This document shows positions 53,231-64,000 of a DNA stretch of 64,000 bases, in pieces. The position numbers and the translations under genes are program-made. The notes under the pieces are model-generated. The model did not search any database and was not told where the DNA came from. It worked only from the letters and a program-made list of their open reading frames with translations. Origin of the DNA: Gymnorhina tibicen (lineage: Eukaryota > Chordata > Aves > Passeriformes > Artamidae); NCBI GenBank assembly GCA_013399875.1, contig VXAZ01018984.1, positions 7,360,264-7,424,263 of the forward strand, read 5' to 3'. The stretch's first letter is position 1. Every line of letters starts with the position of its first letter.

Positions 53231-53361
53231 AGTTGGTCATTTTGGTTATAGATTCTTGTAAGGGTTTGTGTTGAACTTACAGCATAAATTTTTATAAATC
53301 CGCCAGTAAGATTTGAAAGCAATGGTGCTCCTATCTTGAAATCAAATTTGTTGAATGCAGA
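53231..53361 (-). other. Candidate internal exon, weak
   Basis: A minus-strand block ends at a canonical donor CAACT|GTAAGT, with an open frame containing FDFKIGAPLLSNLTGGFIKIY and TRIYNQNDQL, possibly beta-strand-rich. The acceptor (AAATAG|, plus 53362) is poor; a better pyrimidine tract lies about 30 bases further upstream on that strand, but all frames from it meet stops. It leaves two bases of a codon, compatible with the block at 50589. Confidence 0.13.
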
Positions 53362-55200
53362 CTATTTTTCAATTAAATAATTTCTGAAGCGAAGGGAGAA
53401 CCTACGTTTCTGCTATTTAGAAGCAGTTTCATTTTTGTATTGGCATGGGATGTATTTTTCTTCACATATGAAGATTTGTATTCACATACACCTTCAGCAT
53501 TCCTCTTCAGGTACTAAAAGGAGAGGTGCTTTTCTTTCTCCATAGCAGCTGCTTATTATTTATTTTCCTACACATGCTTTTCTGAATTTAAAGGGAAGCA
53601 GTCTGAAGAGTTAAGATCCCCATTTCAATTCAAACCCAGTTTGCAAAGGAGTCAGTCTGAAGGTTTTTTTGCAACCCAATTAACTCCATAGATCACTGCA
53701 TCTCATGAAAGGATTTCAAGTATCTGTGTTTCCCACATTTCAAGAGAGGGTAGTTCATGGAAAGGGAATCAGAGAGTGTCATGTCCCTGGTCAAGCTTGC
53801 AGAAAGAGCACAACTCCAGCTTTGATAGTCTGCTCCTCTTCTGGCAGGGTTGTTCAAATTCTTTGGAGCTCAGGGCGGGAGCAGTTCTCTGCACTGCAGC
53901 CTGGCATTCAGGCACATTCAACATCTTCTGTTGTCATTACTTGACATATTGTCACTGTGGCTGTTGGACAGATTGGCTTTTGGCATAGAAGCAACTGCAA
54001 GCTGCAAGTTCTTCTTCCTTGTAGCTGTGCCTTCAGAAAAATGCCTCCAGAAAAATGAGGAAATGGAAAAAGAGAAGGACAAGGAAGAGAAAGCTGAAAC
54101 TGGGATGCTTCTTGAACCTGAGTTTTCCCAAAGCAGCAATGTACTGTGCACTAAGGGATACCTGATTGGGGTGGGTGGGCTGTGTTGCAGGTCTGTGTTG
54201 CAGGTTTGGGGTAATCAGGGTTGGTGGAGAGCGTCTGCATTTCATTTCCTTTCCTAGCACTGTGCAGGCAGACGTCAGCATAGGAGTTTGTCTGCTGAGA
54301 AGTGTGTAATTATTCCTACGTGGAAAGCCAGGAGTCAGCTGTGAACCATTTGGCCCGTGGAGGTGAGCTGTTGAGACTGCTCTGACAGGGTGACTGTGAG
54401 CTGTTTATTGCATGTGGCAGGTACCAGTTGGTGGGTGTCCTACTGCTTGCCAGACTTCCTGAGGTTACCCGTGGCTCTCCATGCAATTGCTCAGCCAGCT
54501 GGAGGGAAATGTAATCTTGGGACTATCCTGGCAGCCGTAAATTAGATATGTGTTAGGACAAATACGCTGAGTTGGGTTCCAATGTGCCCTAAAACTTGGT
54601 TCATCATATTTGCTTCTGGTTGATAGGAAAATGCTTGTGAATTGGGGGTTTCAGAATTTCTACTTGATACTCCTAATAAGACAAGGGTGCTTTTTCAGCA
54701 CACCTAGTATTATAGTCATCAGTATATTTGTTTTTACTTCAGGACACCCTACTTAATCAGTTTCTTTTTCCACAGCTGAGGAAGGATTTTACTTTGGGAC
54801 CAGAGCAAAGAACTGTCAAACTAGTGCCTAAGCATCTTCCAGATCACAACAGAGATTGTGTTTGAGAAGGTAGATGACGTGCACTAGCTGAATGTCTGGA
54901 GGCAGCAGAGTGGGTGTGTGCCCTGAATTACAGAGTATTCCCTGTTTCCTTCAAGGTTCACAAAAGTGAGGGGAGCAATTTGCCAGTGGCTGAGAGGCAG
55001 AAATCCAGAGGTGAGATAGGCAGCTTGTAAGACATGCCCTCCCAAATAATGATCACTTATCCGTGGAAAGCATAGCCTACACAGCCTGCTTTGGGTTGGA
55101 ATATTGTGGGAGGTGTTTGTGTGTGCTTTATAGGCTTTTAGGAGTTGGTGGATGTCAGTCAAATGTGACACTACCTTTTATCAATCCTCAGGGGGTGTGG

Positions 55201-55218
55201 GTGTGTGTGTGTGTGTGT
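55201..55218 (+). repeat. (GT)9 microsatellite
   Basis: Nine perfect GT units followed by GCACACGCAC, so the array runs into a short alternating purine-pyrimidine extension with inverted symmetry. Confidence 0.95.
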
Positions 55219-55389
55219 GCACACGCACGTTGTCCTCCTTCATGAATTTCAAACATTGCTCATCTTTTATCTCTCAGTGTACAGTTAATTGGGGTGTCTG
55301 GGATGTTGCCTTAGACAGCTTTGTTGTCTGTGTACAAAGTTTTCCTATCCTGCTTGTAGCTTTCCTGAGTTGAAGCACAGTTTTGGCTA

Positions 55390-55426
55390 TATTGGCTAAA
55401 TTTTTAGCTGTATTGGCTAAATTTTT
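55390..55426 (+). repeat. Two tandem 21-base-period units
   Basis: TATTGGCTAAATTTTT occurs at 55390-55405 and again at 55411-55426, separated by AGCTG. A partial copy (TTGGCTATA) precedes them. Confidence 0.9.
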
Positions 55427-57264
55427 GTCCAGTTGAAGTGTTGTTGGTACCTCCCAACCAGAAGCCTGGTTCATTGCCTGTGGATTACATTAAATGGATC
55501 CTTTGTAGGTAAGCAGCCATTTAAAAAAGACACTTTTTTGACTGGTGAGGGAAAACAGTGAGAATATCTTCAACAGTAATAACGCTGCGAAATTGAGGAA
55601 TTTAGCTTCAAAGGGATTTCAGTTTGCCGCAGAAAGTCTGATAGTCGGGTCAGAGATCTCTCCTCTAGAGAGTCTTTTGAGAGCTATTTGTTGCTTGAAT
55701 GGCTTGACCGCAAACATGCAGGTCGTTCCACTTAAGCTGGTCAAAGGACTCACCCCTTGGAAAAGTTTGTGTTCCTTGCCAGATTTAGCTGTAAGCTGTT
55801 CTGGTCTTATTTAGGACTGATGCACTGGTCCAACATACTTCAGAGCTTCAGCCCTGGTGATAGTGGTGAGCAAGTCATCTATTACTTTTTTTTTTCAAGT
55901 GGGAAACTGACATTATGGGGCTGTAGAGAAAAGGAAGTGTAAACTTTTACAGAGAAAGGGTATGCTGTAACAGGCAGTAGTTAAGTGCTTTCCAATGTGC
56001 TTTATTACAGAAAGTTGGAGGTATAATATGAAATACAATCTTGCTATCTTTCCCTAGGCTAGGCCTAGGAATAGAGAAGCAGAAACCAGTAGAAATATTC
56101 CAGTATTTTTGCAAAATTTTTTGATCTCAGTTCTACTAGAAGGAAAGGCAAAAAACAAAATTTCAGTGGATGTTTGTTTGGTTTTGTTTTCTTTTGTTCA
56201 TTTTCCCTTGCTAAGTTTGTGTAATATAGTTTTGCTGAAGGAAATAAGGAGCTTTTATGCTGAATATTTTGAAATAACTGCTTTTTTGGGGTTTTTTTCC
56301 CCATCATATTTCCAGGGAATTAAGATAGAAAGGAAAGTTATTTTTCTAAGTAACATGATCTTGGTACTATAAATTCTGAGGTTTTTTGAAGTTTTGCGTT
56401 GTTTCCCATTTCAAGGCTGTACTGGGCTCCTCATGGTCATGCATCCTGTATAATCATTTACGTAAGAACATGGGGCCTTCAAGTCATACATCTGACTACT
56501 TAAATGACCAAAACTTTCTCCAGACAGGCTTAGCTCCAAATTCAACCAGCAATTTCTCCAAGAATTGTGTATTCCTAAATGTCTTAGACACAAGTCCCCT
56601 CTGCTCTGTAGACACACTATCTCCTAGCAGCAGTTTTGTCAGCAGCAATATGCCTACTTCTTCTTGTTCAAATACTGATGTAGGATTTGTCACCAGAATA
56701 TACCAACATTTCCAGTAAGGACTTGGGTAGTATTGTTATGAAAATATTTTAGTGGATTAAGAAGAAATAAAATACATTCTCCATTACTTTTATTCTTCTA
56801 AATTATGCTGTAATTCCACCCCCTCTTCCGGATTACCTGATTTCACCAGGAGAAATGTATGGCTCATACTGCAGAGAAGGTCAAACAAGATGATTATTAA
56901 CAGCATTTTCTGGCCTGAAAATACATGAAATATATGAAATAGTTTTACCTTGTTAGAATTCATTTTCCTGGACACTGAGTAGTGTGTCTCATAATGAACG
57001 CTGTCCTGCACTAGCTGGGTTAAAGAGAGCTGAGCTGAATGGACCCTTAGAGAGGTACAGTAAAAATGCTGTGAAATATTTTTCTTCTTTTGTGTAAGCT
57101 GCTAGCGTAGGCAGAAAGAGGTTATTTCATGTACTTACCTGATGGGCTATCTTACCTATGTGAAACTTGGTTTCTCTGAAATGACACAGTAAGGGAAATT
57201 CTCTATCACCACCAACTATACACAATTTAGAAATGCAAGGAGATAAGGTTTTGGATATTTTTAG

Positions 57265-58510
57265 AGCATAATGGATGGATGACAGCCAGCATGGCTTTGC
57301 TAAGGGCAAATTGTGCCTGACAAATCTGGTGGCCTTCTGTGACAGGGTTACAGATGGATTAGGGAAGAGCAAGTGACATAATCTACGTGGGCTTGTGCAA
57401 AACATCTCACACTGTCCCACGTGACATCCTCGTCTCTGAACTAGAGAGACATGGGTGTGATGGATGGACCCCTCAGTGAATAAGGAGTTGGCTGGGTGGT
57501 CACACTCAAAGAGTTGCTGTAAATGGCCCAAATTGAAGAGTTGTGATGAGTGGTGTCCTCAGGGGTTGGTTTTGGGACCAGCCCTGCTTAACATCGCTGT
57601 TGGGGCACGGACAGTGGGATCAGGAGCAAAATTCACGTTTGCTGGTGACACCAAGCTGTGTGGTGTGGTTGCCATGCTGGAGGGAAGGAATGGAATCCAG
57701 AGGGACCTGGACAGGCTGGAGAGGTGGGCCCACATGAACTTCAGGAAGTTCAACAAGGCCAAATACAAGGTCCTGCACATGGGTCAGGGCAATCCCCAGT
57801 ATCAATACAGGCTGGGAGGAGAATGGATTGAGAGCAGCCCCGAGAAGGACTCAGGAATATTGGTGAATAAGAAGCTTGACATGACCCAGCAGTGTGCACT
57901 CACATCTCAGAAATCAAACGTGCTGGGCTGCACCAAAAGCAGTGGTCAGCAGGTCGATTCTGTGCCCCTACTCTGCTCTCGTGGGACCCCACCTGGAGTA
58001 TTGCATGCAGCTCTGAGGTCCCCAACATAGGAAGGATATGGACCTCTTGGAGCATGTCCAGGGGAGGGCCGTGAAGATGATCAGAGGGCTGGAGCACCTC
58101 TCCTCTGAAAACAGGCTGAGAGCTGAGGCTGTTCAGCCTGGAGAAGGGAATACTCTGGGGACACCTGACAGCTCATTCCCATACTTAAAGGGGGCTTAGA
58201 AAAAGAGGAAGAGTGACTTTTTACATGGACACATGGTGACAGGGCAAGGGGGAATGGTTTGAAATTAAAAGAGGATAGATTTGGACTAGATATTGGGAAG
58301 AAATTCTTTACTCAGAGGGTAGTGAAGCACTGGAACAGATGGCCCAGAGAAGCTGGAGATCCTCCATCCCTGGAAGTGTTGAGGACCAGGCTGGATGGGT
58401 CTTTGAGCAACCTGGTCTAGTGGAAGGTGTCCCTGGCTGTGACATGGGGGTTGGAACAAGGTGATGTTTAATGTCCCTTCCAACCCAAACCATTCTATGG
58501 TTCTGTGATT
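57265..58510 (+). mobile_element. CR1 LINE remnant, 3' end with reverse-transcriptase tail
   Basis: A 5'-truncated CR1 of about 1.25 kb. It begins inside the RT domain (HGFAKGK and CLTNLVAF equivalents near 57285-57340), where stops and shifts break the frame. The longest intact frame (57464-58030) shows the RT order of CPQGLVLGPALLN, then FAGDTKL at about 57638-57658 where active CR1 has the FADD catalytic box, then DLDRLERWA, KFNKAKYKVLHMG, and the ESSPEKDSG region. The Asp-to-Gly change in the catalytic pair alone would inactivate it. After 58030 the coding part continues out of frame (GAGCACCTCTCCTCTG, GAAGCACTGGAACAG). The 3' end is CCTTCCAACCCAAACC, then ATTCTATGGTTCTGTGATT at 58492-58510, the octamer-type CR1 tail. 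Non-functional. Confidence 0.93.
57464..58030 (+). pseudogene. CR1 reverse transcriptase fragment (dead)
   Basis: A 188-codon open frame inside the CR1 remnant, corresponding to the C-terminal half of the CR1 ORF2 reverse transcriptase, which copies element RNA by target-primed reverse transcription. The first methionine is not a natural start. The catalytic Asp pair is changed (FAGD instead of FADD), upstream palm motifs are out of frame, and the endonuclease domain is absent. The frame ends early relative to the family because of a shift near 58020. It survives as an open frame by chance, not as a gene. Confidence 0.9.
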
Positions 58511-61500
58511 ACATCATTCAAGTGCAAACACTGTTTTGTTAAAGCAACTTCTCTTTCGTGTAAATCAATCATATGGATTCCTTATGGAGGTCACATTTCC
58601 TTTACAACTACTTATACCTCTTGTCTGGGAGTCCCTTTCCTCTCTCTGACAAGATTTTCTTGCTGTAAATATATTTGATACTGACAGATGGAGATTAGAG
58701 AACAGAATTTGTATGAACCAATTCCATACCAACAAGGCCAAAACATTCTTGGGTCATTGGTTTAACAGAAAAAAAAAGGTAGAGATATTCCCTATTCCAA
58801 GAGAATCCTACTTGTTCTTTTGCTGTTTCTAAGGTTGCCAGTGCCTTAAGAAAAACTAGGCATCGAGTGATTCACACAGCATAAATTTATAACCATCATA
58901 GATAGTAAGATCTTTGAAGATAATATTTTAAGGGAAATTTTTCTATTATGAGTGACGTCTAATTCACTGAGTGATGGCCTATGATGCAAAGTTCATACAG
59001 GATTTTTTCCTGACTGAATCCTACAGTGGGGAGTCAGTATCCTTCTGGAATAGTAATGCTTCATCCTGTCATAGGAGTCTTGTTTCTTCATCTTGTTCAA
59101 CACACTAAACCCAACAATTTAAGGCTACGGATTGATTGTAGTTATGTTATAACTTTTTGGTCTAACCAGAAAGAAAGGCCTAATTATGGAAATTTACTTC
59201 TGGGATAAAAAAATCTGACTACTCTGTGATATTTCGTTCCTAAAATAGGTGCCCTCATATATAAATAATAAAATAGGAATAATATTTTCTCTTTCCCTTC
59301 AAAAATATCTTGGTCTCAGTAATCCCATCATAAAAATAAAAAGTCAAGTCAATTTAAGGGCAATTAGGATTTCTTTTCTTGTCATCAGGATAAAATTTGC
59401 CCTTTGCATTAGTCTACTGATTTCTCCTTTGCAGATTGTATATTGACCTGAGGGACAGTGTCGCTGATTAATATGACAGTAGGTGATCATCATTTGCCAA
59501 TATATGCAATTCCCTCACTATACTTATAAGTTCAGCCCTTATTGCTTTCAACAGTAAGGATGCCAATTTATGGAACTCAATTATGAAAATTTAAGAGAAG
59601 GTTTTTCTATTGTTGTTAAATAATATAATGAAAAAAGATGAGTGTTGGCTAAGTACAATCCATCTGTGGTTTTGTGTGTTCTTTTATGGAAAAGCAAGCA
59701 GTGCTTGTTTCAGAAGGCAGACATTCACTAGAAATCTGATTTGTGGCATTCACTAATTGAAAGCTAGACGAGAAAATCCTGAACTCAAAGATAAGTATAT
59801 ATGATTACTTTCTTCACAGAAGATACGAAAAATGTACAGAGACACAATAGATTTGAGACTCTATAATATGCCCACCTATTGAAGCAAAAGCCTCACATGC
59901 CAAAGTATTAGGATTCTTATCCTGAACATAACATCTGTAAGCGTATCTATAGTTTTACTTTCTTTTCCTAGAAGTATTTTTCAGATATAGAGCAGTATAG
60001 GATATAAGCAACTGAACGCTGCATATTAAAATCTTTCTGAGACTACCACTTCTAAGGCTGCTGTCTCCTGGTATATTATCTAAGGGAATACATCATCATA
60101 TAAATTTCATTTTATATATGGAATTTCTAATACACTGGGAAATCAGGTTAGGTGATATTAGATTAAGAAAGCAAGTAAGTGTATAATTGGAAACTTAGTA
60201 AAGACTAAGCATGTGTGTATTAGTAGTTGTCAAAGGTACTTGCCACCTGCAAGTCAGTTTAATTCAGATGATCTACAGATACAATAATCAGGTTTTGGTG
60301 ACCACATGTCAGGCCTGAGGCTAGAAATGGACTTCACAGCTTTCAGACAGCTGGTCATCAATCAAGTAGGTAAGGAACAAGGCAGAGATCCTTGAACAAC
60401 TTATTATGTCTACATGGCACATCAAATGCTGTACAGAAATACTGGCTTGGCTTGCAAAGCCAGAGCTCCCTGTCAGCATAGCAATAAATGTCAGCTGAGT
60501 AGCACACGCTTTCAGAAGGGCTAATTAGCACTTGTGCAGGTTTCCTCTTATAATTCTTATAATTCCTCTTATAATTCCAGCTCCCTCAGTGTATCCTCAG
60601 GACCTTTGTGTCTTACTTCACTGCCCACACTGCACTAACTGTGGTCTTTTGAAGCGACCCTTGTGTTCCACTTCTCCTTTCCTATCAGTTCATTTTGTAT
60701 CAGTTACGCAAAAGAGGACCTTGACTGTATATACCTATGGCTTTCTATATGACTGGAGCTAAAAGCGTTGCACAAGTGGCCCTATTTTCGTGGGTTGCAC
60801 AGAGGTAGTGAGACCCAAAGTGCTGGGTGAACATGGGGCTTATCCAGTCTCCTGGAATGCAGCCTGGGAGGTCCAAGGGCAAGTTTGACTTGAGCATCTT
60901 ACTCTAGTCTCTGCTGCTTGTAACCAAAGGTGGAGCGTGTGTGTAAGAAGATCCTAATGAAGAGATTTTCCTCATCATTGGCTGCAACAACTGTGTCTGC
61001 CCAAAGAACCCGAGGAAAAAAAGATGCTAAAGGCTTCAGTAGAAGCAGAGTTGTATGAGAACTGTGGGAGATAGGGGAGCTAGACTTTACTAAAGTAGAC
61101 AGGATGTTTCCAGATTTTTTAAATGTGTTTAAAAGTGCATTGCATCTTTTTCACCAATTTTTTCTCTAGGTACAACATAAGAAAATTAACTTTTCTGTTT
61201 TGACTTTCTGATCTTGGGGAAGACTTAGGTGCAGACTGAGAAACATAAAATCTGTTATTTCACATAGAATGTCCTGCTGTTTGGTAGTTCTGTCATCGAA
61301 GGATCCACACTCTTTAGTAGCTTTCATTTTCGTAAGTATTTTTGCGGTTATTTAGAATTTTGAACCATAGGGTATAACAAGGTGTATTCAGTATCATCTA
61401 AATGAATTTTGTAGCATTTTTGAAGAACATAATTAACAGCTCCAAAGTTCCAGTTGTTTTAGTTGGAAGGTGTGGCAAACAGCTGTAAAATGCAAAATTT

Positions 61501-64000
61501 TCTCTTAGCTTTGCTAATGAGGAAAAAATCTTGCAGTTAACCCTTGAAATGCAATATTGAGAACACAGAGCAGTGATTTACTGTTATTAGAAATTAATGG
61601 GAAATTCTTTGCTGTTTTCTTCCTGCTTTATAAAACAGCACTACATCTTTATAAAAGCTAAATCCTAAGGCATCTTGTTGCCTTAACTGTGCATTATTAC
61701 TCAGATAAATAAAATTTGTCAAGAATAATTCCGTGTTGTGAGAAGATGAAGATCTTTTTTAAGCACTCAGTCTGTTACTTATCGCATTGTATCATCACTA
61801 CCATAAAATTCTTTTAGGACATTAACTCACCACTATAGTTAACTTTTATTCAATTTGCCTGTTTGTTTAAATGGCCTCATGGCAAAGATGCAGCATTTTA
61901 GTATCTCATAATTTTTGCTTTCAGTAAGGAAATGAAGGTGTTTGAAAGGCGGAAAGAAAAATGTTTGTGATTTATGTTGACTGCATTCATTCTATAAAGG
62001 ACAACAGTAAAGCTGACAAATTGATCAGCATCTGGTTCTTACCCATAACCTGTTGATACAAGCCCATGCCTTATTTTGCCACGCTGGACTTTATTTCTTT
62101 CATTTGTCCCATGTTGCCAGAAGGCAGCATCAGATGTTCAATAGATGCAGGTCTGGATTGTAAAAGCTACCCTCTCAGTCCAGGTGCTACTGAAATCAAT
62201 AAGAGTGAGTGATTTTTAAGAGACTTGAATGAAGAACAGTTACCTGCTGCAGCTAAATTACATTTTGTTTTGGATCATCTCTAGGCTGGAAGCTGGTAAG
62301 TGCAAAAGTGTGGAGGTGTAGAAATTAAGGAGCTGACATAGTGACAGATGTGGCATATCAAAGCACTGAGTTAACCTGTGTTTTGGTAAATTAGATCTGC
62401 ACTGATATGAACTGTCAGAACTGCAAAAGGCATCTGAATGTGTATAAATTCAAAAGCATCGCAAAGGGCTTCATCCTTTCCATCCTTAGAAGAAATATAG
62501 AACTATAGCACCTTGTTTTGTGTCTGGACTCCTTTATGTTGCTTTATATTTTATGAATTCTGGGCTAGGCTGCAAATGGAGACAGTTCTGCAGAAGGTGC
62601 TGCAGTCCAGCTGAGACCTGACAAGGGCCAAGGGAGCCATGCTGGGCTGTGTAGTAAATATTACGTTGGAGAACACATTTTACATTCCTCGTGTATCTGC
62701 AAACACAAAGTAATTAAGCAGTAGAAAACATGACAGAATCCAGAAAGTCTTTAGGTTCCTGTCAGAATAATTGCTCTCTATGGTGTGCTTCCATTAACAC
62801 CTCTGAACGTGTAAAATCCTTTGGGGTGGTAAAACCATGTTCTTCAAATGCACCATTGTTTGGTTGTCAGGGTGCAGCAGGTACACTGATGAAAGTGTGT
62901 TTTGTTTGTCTTTATTCTCTATGTCTGCTGTCAGAATGATGTATTTAAGAAAGTTGCTGTACTTGGAAGAATTACATTATAGGCATCTATGCCTCTGGGC
63001 ACAGACATCTTAAAAATCTGCACCCTTTTTGGGGTGATTTTGTAATTCATGTCTTTTCCCGTCATTTTTTATTAGTACTTTATCACCAGACAGTCAGAAA
63101 CAATATTCATTTTCAAATGTCCTGCAGCACTGTTGTCTTGTTGTTAACTCCTGTCATATTTCACTCATTGGCTTTGAAAATGGAAAGTGATGAATGGCTG
63201 CAGTGTTTTGTTTATAATGTCTCATTCTGGAGCTTTCTATAAAAGTAGTACATTTTCATTACTTTATGCTGGGTCGTTGAAGGGGCTTGGGTTTATTTCT
63301 TAATATAAGAAAAAGTTGCTAGACTTACAATCACAAAAATGAACCCTCAGAAAAACTATGGAAAGAATATTTTAAGAATATTAAGTTCCCATTTTGGTTC
63401 AATCTTAATTTATTTAGCAGTAGTGTGGAATAATAAAACCTAAAATATTTTGAACTTTCTCATGTTTATGTACCTTAAAACACAAGTGATCATGATACAA
63501 ACTTGAAAAAATTTACATTCAATCAGATTTTAATAAAATAATTTTGTTTTCCTTTTTGAGGAATAGACTCAAGCATGAAGGCATGCACTTCTTGTGAGTG
63601 TGTTTAATATGACCAGGAAATTCAAATCCAGATGTTTTCTTAAAGGTTAAGACATATTTGAAACAACAAAGGAGGCCTTTTCTTTTCTCTGCATATATTT
63701 TAAATGGGCTACTTTTGAAAGAAATTTCAGAACCCCATTTGCATCCTAATTGCAACCCATTTCCTGGGTCCACAGTTAGGCAGACTATAGAGTGGCATTG
63801 GGGATTTCTGGGGCAGAGAAATTGTTGGTTCTAGCTGAGCTGCTGAAAAATAAAAGGGAAAAAGATGAATGGATTTTTTGCTTCAGCAGTCACCAGCTGG
63901 CAGATCGGCTCCTTGGAGCTCCGCCAAGCAGCAGTTTACAGCAGCCCTGCAGCTGCTCTAGGCTGGGCTGGAGCACGACTGGCACGAAGCCACCTTCAGC
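58511..64000. other. AT-rich non-coding DNA
   Basis: No recognised gene. A 21-base-period duplication TTCCTCTTATAATTC is at 60542-60577. A GC-richer patch is at about 60590-60940. The last 120 bases (63880-64000) become GC-richer, with several CAGC and CTGC motifs, which might mark the approach to a gene or regulatory region beyond the window edge. Confidence 0.55.

Larger units (their letters stand above)
53362..57264. other. Non-coding DNA, partly GC-richer
   Basis: No recognised gene. The part at 53760-55200 is GC-richer than most of the window. It supports overlapping open frames on both strands (for example 53850-54257 plus, 53918-54151 minus), none with recognisable domains. No repeat family recognised. 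Confidence 0.5.

Noticed and set aside
53850..54257. 135-codon plus-strand frame
   Set aside because: Two other frames on this strand and one on the minus strand are also open; a K/E-rich middle derives from a purine tract; no recognisable domain.
1..64000. Many ATG-started open frames of 60-135 codons on both strands
   Set aside because: Lengths fit chance in AT-rich to moderate-GC DNA; they overlap each other on opposite strands, lack domains and show no family resemblance. They were not annotated as genes.
1..64000. tRNA, rRNA, CRISPR array, bacterial operon or phage features
   Set aside because: None seen; the composition and the CR1 elements indicate a vertebrate nuclear genome.

Overview
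The window looks like an AT-rich, gene-poor stretch of a bird macrochromosome, intergenic or intronic. The call rests on two CR1 (chicken repeat 1) non-LTR retrotransposon remnants. One ends in the octamer-type 3' tail usual for avian CR1, and the other matches the CR1 type with a simple ATTC-rich tail. Two weaker repeat-like segments fit the same picture: a possible solo LTR near 17.1-17.7 kb, and a segment near 19.94-20.17 kb that resembles a high-copy songbird interspersed repeat. No bacterial or organellar features are present: no operons, rRNA, tRNA or CRISPR.

Layout. 0-17 kb is AT-rich DNA without a recognisable gene, broken by one short GC-richer patch at 11.2-11.5 kb that carries a splice-acceptor-like site. 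17.1-20.2 kb holds the LTR-like segment and the songbird-like repeat. 20-30 kb is AT-rich with a GC-richer patch near 24.7-25.0 kb, a perfect palindrome at 25.97 kb, a degenerate minisatellite at 26.4-26.6 kb and a strong inverted repeat at 26.78 kb. 29.9-30.3 kb is the first CR1 remnant. 30-49 kb is AT-rich with small tandem duplications. 49.7-53.4 kb contains the best candidate for a real gene: minus-strand blocks that could be the 3' exons of a spliced gene, phase-compatible but of unrecognised family. 57.3-58.5 kb is the larger CR1 remnant, with a broken reverse-transcriptase tail. 58.5-64 kb is again AT-rich, becoming GC-richer in the last 120 bases.

No protein family other than CR1 reverse transcriptase could be recognised. 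Most open frames of 60-130 codons are what chance gives in AT-rich vertebrate DNA, and are not annotated. I found no convincing novel biological system. The items most worth checking are the possible minus-strand gene end near 50 kb, the plus-strand acceptor-plus-ORF at 11.2 kb, and the structural oddities (palindrome, inverted repeats, 41-base duplication, internally deleted CR1).
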